A stretch of DNA of 64,000 bases from Burkholderiales bacterium (GTDB lineage: Bacteria > Pseudomonadota > Gammaproteobacteria > Burkholderiales > Burkholderiaceae_C): assembly GCA_003241965.1 (NCBI GenBank), contig QBMB01000002.1:1-64000 (forward strand), given 5' to 3'. Within the stretch, counting starts at the first letter, position 1, and every line of letters starts with the position of its first letter. This document shows, piece by piece, positions 1 through 7,528 of this stretch. The position numbers and the translations under genes are program-made. The notes under the pieces are model-generated. The model ran no database searches, was not told the DNA's origin, and saw nothing but the letters and a program-made list of their open reading frames with translations.

Positions 1-64
1 CTCTCGCTCGGACTCCCTCGCTCCCGCCCGCCCGTGGGCGGGAGCGAGGGAGTCCGAGCGAGAG
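1..64. repeat. Perfect 29-bp inverted repeat (hairpin) at window edge
   Basis: Positions 1-29 and 36-64 are exact reverse complements separated by a 6-nt loop (30-35). The arms are very G+C rich and asymmetric in purine content: the left arm is pyrimidine-rich and the right arm purine-rich. The repeat may extend beyond the window because base 1 is already paired. It lies 60 bp upstream of ssb. There is no T-tract after it, so a simple intrinsic terminator is not clear. A replication or transfer structure, a terminator, or an assembly artefact at a contig end are all possible. Confidence 0.85.
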
Positions 65-124
65 GATCGGTTTTGAGGAGCCCGGATCGGGGTCCGGCTG
101 GTCGCTCTTGCAAGGAGTTTCACC

Positions 125-577
125 ATGGCCAACGTTCAAGTCATCCAGCGTCACGCGCACCTGGCATCCGCCGTCAAGCTCGAATTCGTCAACGGTCGCG
201 AAGGCAAGGTCGCCAAGGCGGTGCTGACCGCCATCAGCAACAGCCGCCGGGGCAGCGGCGAAGAGCGGTCCGAGGAAGCCACCGCGATCCAGTGGACGCT
301 GTGGGCCAAGCAGGCCGAACACGCCGCCGAGTACCTGGGCAAAGGCTCGCACGTGAACATCGTCGGGCGGGTGCGCAACAACAACTACCAGGACAACGAC
401 GGGGTCGAGGTCTACGGGCTGGCCTTCACCGTGGACGAAATCGACTACCTCGACAGCAAGGCCGAAGGCGAGGCCCGCCGCGCGCGCGAGAGCGCAGGCG
501 ATCCAGCCCCAGCCGCCCCCAGCGCACCCAACAGCAGCCGCAAGGCCCGCAGCGAACGCCAACCGGCACACGCCTGA
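125..577 (+). CDS. ssb: Single-stranded DNA-binding protein (plasmid type)
   Basis: A 150-aa protein of about the length of plasmid-borne SSBs. The OB-fold stretch contains the aromatic strand IQWTLWAKQAE, then the YLGKGSHVNIVGRVRNNNY segment typical of SSB. The tail from about residue 118 is Ala/Pro/Ser-rich and lacks the acidic DDDIPF tip of chromosomal SSB. AAGGAG stands about 9 bases before the ATG. It would coat the single strand during conjugative transfer or replication. It heads the maintenance block ssb-DUF932-parA-parB. Confidence 0.85.
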   Translation: MANVQVIQRHAHLASAVKLEFVNGREGKVAKAVLTAISNSRRGSGEERSEEATAIQWTLWAKQAEHAAEYLGKGSHVNIVGRVRNNNYQDNDGVEVYGLAFTVDEIDYLDSKAEGEARRARESAGDPAPAAPSAPNSSRKARSERQPAHA

Positions 578-585
578 ATTCACAC

Positions 586-608
586 ACCGGGCGGTTCGTC
601 CGCCCGGT
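586..608. terminator. GC hairpin after ssb
   Basis: Arms ACCGGGCGG (586-594) and CCGCCCGGT (600-608) pair perfectly over a 5-nt loop, 9 bp after the ssb stop. No U-tract follows, so it may be an attenuator or an RNA stabiliser rather than a complete terminator. Confidence 0.35.
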
Positions 609-646
609 ATCCCTCACTCCGCATTTTCCGAACCAGGAGCATCACC

Positions 647-1507
647 ATGATCTCTACCGCCCATTCCCCCCGACTGGCCGCCCGCTTTGGTCAGAACACC
701 TTTGTCATCCGTAGCGAAACCCCGCTGGCCGAAGACCAGATGCGTCAGTCTGCGCCGTCCATCTTTGCCGAAGGCAAACACGGTAGTCGTTCCGAGCGCT
801 ACACCTACATTCCCACCATCGACGTGCTGCGCGGTCTGCGCCAGGAAGGCTTCGAGCCCTTCATGGTGGCCCAGAGCAAAAGCCGCATCGAAGGCAAGAC
901 CGAGTTCACCAAACACATGATCCGCATGCGTCACGCGGGTCAGGTGAACACCCGGCCCGAGGCCAACGAGATCATCCTGATCAACAGCCATGACGGCGCC
1001 AGCAGTTACCAGATGCTTTCGGGTCTGTTCAGGTTCGTCTGTTGCAACGGACTGGTGGTCGGCGATGTCACCAACGACATCCGCATCCCTCACAAAGGCA
1101 ACATCCAGGACGAGGTGATCGAAGGCGCCTTCCGGGTGCTGGAGGACTTCGAGCTGGTGGACGCGTCCACCGACCGCATGAAGTCCCTGCCGCTGCAGCG
1201 CGAGGAACAGCAGGCCTTTGCCACCGCCGCCCTGGCGCTGCGCTACGGTGAACGAGGGGAGGGCGAACCACCTGCGCCGGTGACCGCCGAACAGTTGATC
1301 GAAGCCCGTCGGCCGGAGGACTTCGGCAACAGCCTGTGGACCACGTTCCAGCGGGTTCAGGAAAACGCCCTGCGTGGTGGCCAGCCCGGTCGCGGTGCCA
1401 AGGGCAGGCGCCTGCACACCCGCCCGGTGGGCAGCATCGACCGCAGCGTGAGCCTGAACCGGGCGCTGTGGGTGCTGGCCGAAGAGATGCGCAAGCTCAA
1501 GGCGTGA
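647..1507 (+). CDS. DUF932 (phage/plasmid-like, TIGR03299-type) protein
   Basis: A 286-aa protein resembling the DUF932 family of plasmid and phage proteins, which is often located next to ssb and partition genes. The N-terminus (RFGQNTFVIRSETPLAEDQM) and the central RMRHAGQVN...NEIILINSHDGASSYQML segment are typical. The biochemical role of the family is unknown. AACCAGGAG precedes the ATG. It lies between ssb and parA, in the same direction, and is probably part of the maintenance operon. Confidence 0.75.
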   Translation: MISTAHSPRLAARFGQNTFVIRSETPLAEDQMRQSAPSIFAEGKHGSRSERYTYIPTIDVLRGLRQEGFEPFMVAQSKSRIEGKTEFTKHMIRMRHAGQVNTRPEANEIILINSHDGASSYQMLSGLFRFVCCNGLVVGDVTNDIRIPHKGNIQDEVIEGAFRVLEDFELVDASTDRMKSLPLQREEQQAFATAALALRYGERGEGEPPAPVTAEQLIEARRPEDFGNSLWTTFQRVQENALRGGQPGRGAKGRRLHTRPVGSIDRSVSLNRALWVLAEEMRKLKA

Positions 1508-1529
1508 TGCACAAGGATTGAACGAACTC

Positions 1530-1559
1530 GGCGCTGGATTCAACCCCGAATCCAGCGCC
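1530..1559. promoter_or_regulatory. 26-bp dyad operator candidate, copy 1 (before parA)
   Basis: Left arm GGCGCTGGATT (1530-1540) and right arm AATCCAGCGCC (1549-1559) are perfect complements around the 8-nt spacer CAACCCCG. The core CGCTGGATT-N8-AATCCAGCG recurs at 3709-3734 and 32967-32992, each time in an intergenic region before a transfer or maintenance operon. That argues for an operator and against a coincidental terminator. It lies 174 bp upstream of parA. Confidence 0.6.
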
Positions 1560-1732
1560 GCCCATACGCCGCAGCGCACCCATCATCGGACGGTGCGTGC
1601 GCGTGAAGTTTTGAAACGCGCTCGCCGGCCGGCGCCGGCTCGCGCGATCCCGGCCGCTGGCGCATCGAGCGCGGCGCCCGGGAAACGTCCTCCGCCTCGA
1701 CCTCCCTTGTCGGTCGCGCTGGAGGACTCCCC

Positions 1733-2590
1733 ATGAAGACGCTTGTGCTCGCCAACCAGAAGGGTGGCGTCGGCAAATCCGCCGTCGCCACCTTGCTGGC
1801 CCACTACTTCCGCAAACTCGGCTGCCGCGTGCTGGCCATCGACCTGGACCACCAGGGCAATTTCTCCGACCCGCTGCGCAAGTCCCAGCGCGCGGCCGTG
1901 GCCGATGTCCCGGCCAGCGCCTTGCTCACGCAGGTGAACCCGGTCATACCGGCGGCGGACTTCGTCCTTGTCGCGGCCGACCGGGACCTGTCCGGGCTGG
2001 AGCGCCAGCCCAGCCTGCACAACGACTTCGCGAACCACCTGCGGGCCTTCCTGAAGGCCATGGACGACCGGTTCGATGTCTGCCTCATCGACACCAATCC
2101 CAACCCGGACATCCGCATGATCGCGGCGCTGGCCTCGGCCGATTTCGTACTCTCGCCGGTCCAGCTCAACCAGGAAGCCCTGGACGGCGTGCACGCACTG
2201 CTCAACCACCCTCGGGTGGGGGTGCGAAAGATCACGTCGATGCTCAACCCGAAGCTGCACCTGATCGGCTTGCTCCCGGTGATGGTGGAGGCCAATCCGT
2301 TTCAGCGGGAGAACTTCCTGCAGCTGGTCCAGAAGTTCCACCCCATCCTGATCCCCTACGGGCCCAGGCCAGGGCAGTACGCGTCCATGCCACGCCGCTC
2401 GGCCGTGGCCGAAGCGCAGGCCGAAGGCCTGGCGCTGTGGGAGATGAAGAAGACCGCCGCGCGAGACGCCTGGCGCGAGATCGAGATGGCAATGGTCGTG
2501 ATCGCCAAAGCTGTGCTGGATGGAGTGCCGACACAGACAACCCCCATCACCCCCATCAACGGAGCGGACCATGGCCCTGTCGCTGGATAG
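1733..2590 (+). CDS. parA: ParA-family partition ATPase
   Basis: A 285-aa protein with the deviant Walker A of MinD/ParA proteins, KGGVGKS (residues 10-16), near the N-terminus, followed by LAIDLDHQGNFSD (Walker A') and CLIDTNPNPDIRM. There is no N-terminal DNA-binding domain, so this is the short (type Ib-like or chromosomal-like) form. GGAGGAC precedes the ATG. It acts with ParB (start at 2571, 20-bp overlap) to segregate the element. A dyad operator lies upstream. Confidence 0.9.
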   Translation: MKTLVLANQKGGVGKSAVATLLAHYFRKLGCRVLAIDLDHQGNFSDPLRKSQRAAVADVPASALLTQVNPVIPAADFVLVAADRDLSGLERQPSLHNDFANHLRAFLKAMDDRFDVCLIDTNPNPDIRMIAALASADFVLSPVQLNQEALDGVHALLNHPRVGVRKITSMLNPKLHLIGLLPVMVEANPFQRENFLQLVQKFHPILIPYGPRPGQYASMPRRSAVAEAQAEGLALWEMKKTAARDAWREIEMAMVVIAKAVLDGVPTQTTPITPINGADHGPVAG

Positions 2591-3527
2591 TCTGGACCTG
2601 CTGCCGCCGACCGGGGGAGAAGGCGGGACCCCCTTGCGGATTCCGCTGGACACCATCGACGAAGACCCGGACCAGCCCCGGCAGGAGTTCGACGATCAGA
2701 GCCTGGACGAACTGGCCGAAACCATTCGAGAACGGGGCGTGCGCCAGCCCGTCTCGGTGCGCACACACCCCACCCAGCCTGGGCGATGGATGCTCAACTT
2801 CGGCGCCCGTCGCTTGCGAGCCTGCAAGCGGGTCGGACTGTTCGAGATACCCGCCTTCGTGGACCAGACCGCCAACAGCGTGGACCAGTTCATCGAGAAC
2901 GAACAGCGCAAGGGCCTGAGCCCGCTGGAGATTGCGCTGTTCGTGCAACGGGCGTTGAACCAGGGGCAGACGCAGGCCGACATCGCACGGGCCATCGGCA
3001 AAAGCCGGCAGTACGTGACCTTGGCGACGGCGCTGATCGACCCGCCGGACTGGTTGCTGGCTGCGTACCGGGAACGGCGCTGTCGGGGACTGGCCGAGCT
3101 GTACGACTTGCGCAAACTGGCGGGTCAGCATCCCCAGTACGTCGAGGCCTGGGCATCAGACCGGGACGCCATCACCCGTGAGAGTGTCGCTGCTCTGCGA
3201 AACGATCTCACGGAAGGTTCGGGCAGTGTCCGCCGTGGAACGTCGGCGCTGATCGAATCCATGGAAGCCAGTCTGGGGCAGGGCGCAGACCAGGGCCAAT
3301 CTGTGAAGGGGCACAAATCACCTCCTGTTGCCCCAGAACCTGTGACCCGTGCCCCTCGGCCAGCACCACTGAGGCTGATAGCCAGTCTGGGCGATGCGCA
3401 GGTTGTGGTGAACACTCTGCAGGCGCCACCACAAGTAGGGCAGGTCTACGTGACTCCCGAAAGTGGAGGCTCGGTGCAAGCGGTGCAGGCCAGTCAGCTG
3501 ACCCTCATGGGCTGGTCGGCGAAGTGA
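2571..3527 (+). CDS. parB: ParB/KorB-like partition protein
   Basis: A 318-aa protein. The ParB/Sulfiredoxin-like N-terminal domain (about 20-115) carries DEDPDQPRQEF, the GARRLRAC variant of the GERRxRA box (78-85) and IENEQRKGLSP. A helix-turn-helix follows at about 133-155 (TQADIARAIGKSRQYV). A Pro-rich linker (about 245-270) leads to a small C-terminal domain. The ATG at 2571 was chosen because the conserved region starts right after it and it overlaps parA, as is usual for coupling. Palindromes directly downstream are candidate binding sites. Confidence 0.88.
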   Translation: MALSLDSLDLLPPTGGEGGTPLRIPLDTIDEDPDQPRQEFDDQSLDELAETIRERGVRQPVSVRTHPTQPGRWMLNFGARRLRACKRVGLFEIPAFVDQTANSVDQFIENEQRKGLSPLEIALFVQRALNQGQTQADIARAIGKSRQYVTLATALIDPPDWLLAAYRERRCRGLAELYDLRKLAGQHPQYVEAWASDRDAITRESVAALRNDLTEGSGSVRRGTSALIESMEASLGQGADQGQSVKGHKSPPVAPEPVTRAPRPAPLRLIASLGDAQVVVNTLQAPPQVGQVYVTPESGGSVQAVQASQLTLMGWSAK

Positions 3528-3553
3528 GTTGTCAAACGGTTTGACAACTCACT
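3523..3553. promoter_or_regulatory. parS-like palindrome, copy 1
   Basis: Fifteen-base arms (3523-3537 and 3539-3553) pair perfectly around a central G. The core arms are GTTGTCAAAC and GTTTGACAAC. It overlaps the parB stop codon. The same 21-bp core recurs at 3660-3682, and a degenerate version occurs inside the next gene (4069-4085). Position just after parB suggests a centromere or an operator of the ParB or MobC-like protein. Confidence 0.65.
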
Positions 3554-3659
3554 CGGTCACAACAACAGAAGTTCGACGTTCTCCCAGCAGCAGGAGCCCT
3601 GGCTTTGACGCCATCGACCTGCGGCAAATCTCCCTCTGATCGCGGTCCCTTGCCTCACC

Positions 3660-3682
3660 GGTTGTCAAACGGTTTGACAACC
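3660..3682. promoter_or_regulatory. parS-like palindrome, copy 2
   Basis: Arms GGTTGTCAAAC (3660-3670) and GTTTGACAACC (3672-3682) are perfect around a central G. The inner 21 bp are identical to copy 1, 130 bp upstream. Confidence 0.65.
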
Positions 3683-3708
3683 TGGTGGGCGGGAGCTTGC
3701 CTGCGTTC

Positions 3709-3734
3709 TGCTGGATTTTGGGGTGAATCCAGCA
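3709..3734. promoter_or_regulatory. 26-bp dyad operator candidate, copy 2 (before mobilisation genes)
   Basis: TGCTGGATT (3709-3717), an 8-nt spacer and AATCCAGCA (3726-3734). Arm sequence and spacer length match the sites at 1532-1557 and 32967-32992. It lies about 118 bp before the mobC-like start, where a promoter for mobilisation genes is expected. Confidence 0.6.
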
Positions 3735-3779
3735 CCTCGGATCGGTCGATCCTCGGAGAGCATAGGTGCATGGTGGATT

Positions 3780-3801
3780 GCAGGATAGGCGGCACGCCGC
3801 C
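3780..3801 (-). other. oriT: Candidate oriT / nic site (IncP type)
   Basis: GCAGGATAGG (3780-3789) reads on the minus strand as CCTATCCTGC, the core of the IncP/RP4 nic region (cleavage after ATCCTG). A short inverted repeat GGCGGC/GCCGCC (3788-3801) adjoins it on the 5' side of the would-be nick, as in MOBP origins. It is directly upstream of a MobC-like gene and a MOBP-type relaxase. By analogy the nick would lie between 3781 and 3780 on the minus strand. Recognition was from memory of the RP4 sequence; no alignment was run. Confidence 0.65.
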
Positions 3802-3851
3802 GGTTTCACAAACGACTCGCTTCGCTCACGTTTGCACCTTTCGGTTGGCCC

Positions 3852-4439
3852 ATGAATACCCACAACCCTGACTTCGTCACGGTCGATATGCGCGGTCTCA
3901 AGACCGCGTTGGTGGCCCATGCACAGTCTCGGCGTGAGAGCGTCTCGGTGCTGGTTCGCCGGGCTGTAGCGCGCGAACTCGGGCAGGCTGCTTCGTTTCC
4001 TCAGCTGGTCGCGGATTCGGAGAGCAATTCGGAGAGCATTGCCGCGTCGCGAAAGTCTCAGGTCAAGCTGTCAATCAGATTGACAACCGCCGAGGCCATG
4101 CAACTGGCAGTCGGTTCGCGCGCAGCAGGGCTGTCGCGCGGCGCCTACCTTTCAGGTCTGATAGCGGGCATCCCTGCGTTGACCTCGGGCGCAAACCGCG
4201 CAGAGCTGGTTTCTGCGCTCACCACGTCCAACGCACAGCTCTCCAGCCTCAGCCGCAGCATCCACGCCCTCACGCGACTGCTGACCCAGAGCAACGTGCA
4301 AAAGGCGCTGGTCTACCGCGACATGCTCGACACGCTGGACGGAGACATCCATCGGCACCTCACCCAGGCGGCGGCCCTGATGGTCGATCTGCGCCCGCGT
4401 GGGCCATCCGCAGAAACCACCCACCGGGCCAACCGGTGA
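3852..4439 (+). CDS. MobC/TraJ-like relaxosome accessory protein
   Basis: A 195-aa protein with a segment resembling the ribbon-helix-helix DNA-binding fold of relaxosome proteins (about residues 70-100, KLSIRLTTAEAMQLAVGSRA followed by AGLSRGAYLSGLIAG), then a helical C-terminal half with repeated LSSLSRSIHALTRLLTQSN-type heptads. Such proteins bind oriT and recruit the relaxase. It lies directly upstream of the relaxase (16-bp gap) and downstream of the oriT candidate. The N-terminal part may contain a second RHH-like unit (QSRRESVSVLVRRAVAREL). No strong Shine-Dalgarno is visible before the ATG. Confidence 0.6.
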   Translation: MNTHNPDFVTVDMRGLKTALVAHAQSRRESVSVLVRRAVARELGQAASFPQLVADSESNSESIAASRKSQVKLSIRLTTAEAMQLAVGSRAAGLSRGAYLSGLIAGIPALTSGANRAELVSALTTSNAQLSSLSRSIHALTRLLTQSNVQKALVYRDMLDTLDGDIHRHLTQAAALMVDLRPRGPSAETTHRANR

Positions 4440-4455
4440 CTTCAAGGGGAACGCC

Positions 4456-5427
4456 ATGAGCCAAGCGCCGAACATCGACGGGGTGCTCGTCCAGTGGGGG
4501 GATCGCCTGTTCTACCCGGGCAACCGGGTGGTCAAGGTCAAGCCGCAGCCCAGGCTGGGTGATGGTGGCATGTGTCAGCGCGCAGAAGCCATCCGCAAGC
4601 GCATTGAAGCCACCGTGGTGAAGAGGGCGCCTCAGGTCATGGTGAAGGTTACCGGGGGAGGGCGAGGCATGCTGGCCATTGCCGCCCACTTCCGCTACAT
4701 CAGCAAGAACGGCCGACTCGATATCGAGACCGAACAAGGCGACACGGTGCGCGGCAAATCGGCTGTGCACGAACTGGGAGAAGACTGGCGCTACGGTGGC
4801 AGTCTGATCGGGGATGAAGGGTACCGACGCGAGGCCTTCAACATCATGCTGTCCATGCCCCGGGGCACAGACCCGCTCATCGTTCTGCGGGCGGCGCGTG
4901 AGTTTGCGCAGACCGAACTGGCGGACCACAAGTACGTGATGGTGTTGCACGACCACCAGGCCAACCCGCATGTGCACATCAGCGTGCGGGCGGAGTCCAT
5001 GAGCGGCAGAAGACTTTACCCGCGCAAGGCCGACCTGCAGCGATGGCGCGAGACCTTTGCAGAGAAGCTGCGTGGCTACGGGGTGGAGGCCGAAGCCACC
5101 CGGCAGGCCACGCGCGGCCGGAACATGAGCCACCCAGACCTGTGGCAACTAAAAGCCAATGAGGCAGGCCGATTGAGGAAGGCTCGACCAGGCACCACAT
5201 CGGGTGACAAGGCGCGCTCCAGCAGGGCCGAAGCCTTGAAGGGCTGGCTGCACATAGGGCGTGCCCTGGCGGGATCACCCGACGCTCTGGACGTGAAGCT
5301 GGCTGGATCGATTGCGGTCTTTATCCAGGAGGCGACCTTACCTTGGAATGTGCAGAAGACAGCGCATGAGGTTGGCAGGGAAACGCAGCGACCTGGTCTG
5401 GCTGTCGATTCGAAAATTCGACGTTGA
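4456..5427 (+). CDS. MOBP/VirD2-like relaxase, short form
   Basis: A 323-aa mobilisation nuclease. Motif I with the putative catalytic tyrosine is AHFRYISKNG (Y81). Motif III with metal-binding histidines is HDHQANPHVHISV (H165, H172, H174). These features define the DNA-nicking domain of MOBP relaxases, which attach to the 5' end at nic and are carried to the recipient through the T4SS. AAGGGGA precedes the ATG. After about residue 240 no further domain is recognisable. MOBP relaxases of conjugative elements are usually longer, so truncation at the Dnd island boundary is possible. The LPD7 protein at 18355-19524 could supply a missing module. Confidence 0.8.
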   Translation: MSQAPNIDGVLVQWGDRLFYPGNRVVKVKPQPRLGDGGMCQRAEAIRKRIEATVVKRAPQVMVKVTGGGRGMLAIAAHFRYISKNGRLDIETEQGDTVRGKSAVHELGEDWRYGGSLIGDEGYRREAFNIMLSMPRGTDPLIVLRAAREFAQTELADHKYVMVLHDHQANPHVHISVRAESMSGRRLYPRKADLQRWRETFAEKLRGYGVEAEATRQATRGRNMSHPDLWQLKANEAGRLRKARPGTTSGDKARSSRAEALKGWLHIGRALAGSPDALDVKLAGSIAVFIQEATLPWNVQKTAHEVGRETQRPGLAVDSKIRR

Positions 5428-5818
5428 CCTCAGTGCCTACCGAGCCATCAAGTGGCTGCAGACTGACCGAATATGGCAGGGTGACGTCGATCCAGATTCC
5501 CATTCCGAATGGCTACGACAGATGAGAACTTACATTGACCGGCCCATCCGATGGACACCAGTGGCCGTGCGTTTAAGCGTGTGTGCTCTACTCCAATCCG
5601 AAGTCGCACCGCTGGGCGGGCTGAAGAGCCTGTTTAAGCGGCGTACTCGCTTTGGGGTGCCCGTAGAATTTTGCATATCATTTTCGATATACTCTTGTTT
5701 GTGAGAGTTGCCAACACGATCATTGCCTTTCCACAAAGCGAACCGCGCGTTCAGCGGCGCTTCTCCGTTATGGTGTCCTATGGTCCGAACCCGCTGCAAC
5801 GCCGCGTGTGAGAGTGAA
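5428..5818. other. Non-coding junction between relaxase and Dnd island
   Basis: These 391 bp have no convincing gene. Base composition drops at about 5660-5700 (a stretch rich in TTTTGCATATCATTTTCGATATAC), which probably holds the promoter of the XRE regulator. A 36-codon GTG reading frame (5701-5811) ends just before it but has no recognisable product. Confidence 0.5.
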
Positions 5819-6103
5819 GTGAAAAATCGCAAGGGCGTGCCTGGCAGTTTGAGTGAAGTAGAGTTCAGGGCTGACCTGTCCGAACCCTCCGACGTTGAAC
5901 ACGCGTTGGCGGAAGCCATTGTCAAAGCGCGGGGTAGTGCAGGCCTGACGCAGCAAGAAGTTGCTCAGCGCATGCAGACGACGCAAAGCAATATTGCTCG
6001 CTTGGAAGCTGGTCGCACGATTCCGTCGACCAGAACGCTCAAAAAATTTGCTGCCGCTATAGGCGCGCGCCTCAGTATTACCTTCGAGCGAACAGGCCTC
6101 TAG
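5819..6103 (+). CDS. XRE-family (HigA-like) DNA-binding regulator
   Basis: A protein of about 94 aa with a classic XRE helix-turn-helix (LTQQEVAQRMQTTQSNIARLEAGRTIPSTRTLKKFAAAIG). GTG 5819 is proposed as the start. An in-frame ATG at 5780 would add 13 residues that overlap the tiny upstream frame. The domain resembles HigA antitoxins, but no HigB/RelE toxin gene accompanies it. As the first gene before dndC (37 bp), it is most likely the regulator of the modification operon. Confidence 0.7.
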   Translation: MKNRKGVPGSLSEVEFRADLSEPSDVEHALAEAIVKARGSAGLTQQEVAQRMQTTQSNIARLEAGRTIPSTRTLKKFAAAIGARLSITFERTGL

Positions 6104-6140
6104 GGGCGCGTCTCGCGAAAAATAATTGCCAAGAACTTTC

Positions 6141-7313
6141 ATGCTGATTGAACAGACCACTACTGAGCTAGCTACCCGAGGGCCGGCGGCCCCTCTCGAC
6201 ACGCTAGACATGTGGGACGAAGTTGTCGCCTCAGTCCGAGCGGAATACTTGTCCGATGTTCAGGACTATCCCTGGATCATTGGCTTTTCTGGAGGCAAGG
6301 ACTCGACCGTCGTAGCGCAGGCTGTTTTCGAGGCGCTTTTGCAGGTTCCGCCATCGCGGCGCAAGCGCCATGTTCACGTTGTTTCAAACGACACGCTGGT
6401 TGAGAGTCCGCTCGTCATGGCGCATCTCTCAAAGGTGCAAGCAGCGCTCAGAGAAATGGCAGAAAACCTGCGCCTGCCAGTCACTGTTGTCACAACGCGG
6501 CCGGCCGCTGACAAAACATTCTGGACTTTGCTCATTGGTAAGGGCTATCCGAGCCCAAATCAGACCATGCGCTGGTGTACCGATCGGCTCAAAATTCAGC
6601 CGACCAGTCGTTACATCCTAGACAACGTGTCGGCCCATGGGGCCGCGATTGTCGCGCTCGGTGTGAGACTTGACGAGAGCGACAGCCGACGCAACTCTAT
6701 CAACAAGTTTCAGAATCTGGTCGACTCTAATCTGACGCCCCATTCGGAGCTGCCGGGTGCCTTCATCTACCGGCCGATTGTGCATTTGACGATCGACGAT
6801 GTATGGGAGGTGCTCGGTGTGCGCGAGCCTCCCTGGGGTGGGACGCACCGCGACCTGATTCAGCTTTATCGGGATGCTGAGGGGGGGGAGTGTCCCGTTG
6901 TTTTGAGCAAGGATGAGGCTCCCGGGTGCGGGACAGCAAACAGCCGATTCGGCTGCTGGACATGCACTGTGGTGGAAAAGGACAAGAGCCTCCAGGGGTT
7001 CGTGGATTCCGGCAACCACCACTTCTCGGCGCTCATCGAGTTTCGGCAATGGCTGAAGGACATACGCAACGATCCTCGCTACAGATCAGTTGAGCGCCGA
7101 AACGGTGAAATTCGCTTTAACCCGCGCGGTGAGCAGATTCAGCATGTGCCGGGCCCCTTCACGATTCAGGCGCGGAAGATGATTCTCGACAGGCTGCTTG
7201 CCGTGCAGGCTGAATATGGTGATACGCTGATCTCTGCGGATGAAATCGAACGAATTCACGCGATCTGGGCCGAGGAAATAAGTCGGCCAGCTAAACAACG
7301 AGGAGGAAAGTGA
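6141..7313 (+). CDS. dndC: DNA phosphorothioation sulfurtransferase DndC
   Basis: A 390-aa PP-loop ATP pyrophosphatase of the PAPS-reductase family. The PP-loop is GFSGGKDSTVV (SGGKDST at 50-56). RWCTDRLK (C146) and the cluster C251, C263, C272, C275 (FGCWTCTVVEKDK) supply the cysteines expected for the Fe-S cluster. The protein transfers sulfur to the DNA backbone. It is shorter than many DndC proteins (about 450-550 aa). ATG 6141 is used; an in-frame TTG at 6126 would add five residues. AGGAGG near its 3' end serves the next gene. Confidence 0.93.
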   Translation: MLIEQTTTELATRGPAAPLDTLDMWDEVVASVRAEYLSDVQDYPWIIGFSGGKDSTVVAQAVFEALLQVPPSRRKRHVHVVSNDTLVESPLVMAHLSKVQAALREMAENLRLPVTVVTTRPAADKTFWTLLIGKGYPSPNQTMRWCTDRLKIQPTSRYILDNVSAHGAAIVALGVRLDESDSRRNSINKFQNLVDSNLTPHSELPGAFIYRPIVHLTIDDVWEVLGVREPPWGGTHRDLIQLYRDAEGGECPVVLSKDEAPGCGTANSRFGCWTCTVVEKDKSLQGFVDSGNHHFSALIEFRQWLKDIRNDPRYRSVERRNGEIRFNPRGEQIQHVPGPFTIQARKMILDRLLAVQAEYGDTLISADEIERIHAIWAEEISRPAKQRGGK

Positions 7314-7513
7314 TGAGTGATGTCTTTCTTGGAGACTTGCCGCTGTGGTCGGACCCCGGTGCCCGCGCAGTTTTGGAGCAGTTATGCGTGAAACATGGCG
7401 TGCCGATGGACGTGCTTGAGGACCTTGTCGGTATTCAGCGCGAACGTTCGGGTGAGGAGCGGGCGCGTAATGTATACCCGCGCATCGAAGAAACGCTAAG
7501 TCGCATGGATTGA
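7313..7513 (+). CDS. Small DNA-modification-associated protein
   Basis: A 66-aa acidic protein (SDVFLGDLPLWSDPGARAVL start) overlapping the dndC stop in an ATGA arrangement. A perfect AGGAGGAAAG lies just upstream, so translation is probably strong. It resembles short conserved proteins encoded between dndC and dndD in related systems; function unknown. No DNA-binding or catalytic motif is evident, and a DndC/DndD adaptor is one possibility. Confidence 0.7.
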   Translation: MSDVFLGDLPLWSDPGARAVLEQLCVKHGVPMDVLEDLVGIQRERSGEERARNVYPRIEETLSRMD

Positions 7514-7528
7514 AAGAAGAACAGCGCC

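Larger units (their letters stand above)
3528..3851. other. Intergenic control region: parS-like sites, operator dyad, oriT
   Basis: This 324-bp non-coding stretch between parB and the mobC-like gene holds two TTGTCAAAC palindromes, the second 26-bp dyad (3709-3734) and an IncP-like nic core (3780-3789). A further weak inverted repeat, CAAACG/CGTTTG, lies at about 3809-3836. No convincing protein gene is present. Confidence 0.7.

Noticed and set aside
1583-2656. 357-codon minus-strand frame across parA
   Set aside because: Antisense to parA and parB start; no recognisable domain.
5312-5704. 130-codon frame after the relaxase
   Set aside because: Starts inside the relaxase gene, has no family features and ends in A/T-rich presumed promoter DNA.
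5701-6103. HigBA toxin-antitoxin module
   Set aside because: Only the HigA-like XRE protein is found; the 36-codon frame before it is too short and lacks RelE/HigB features.
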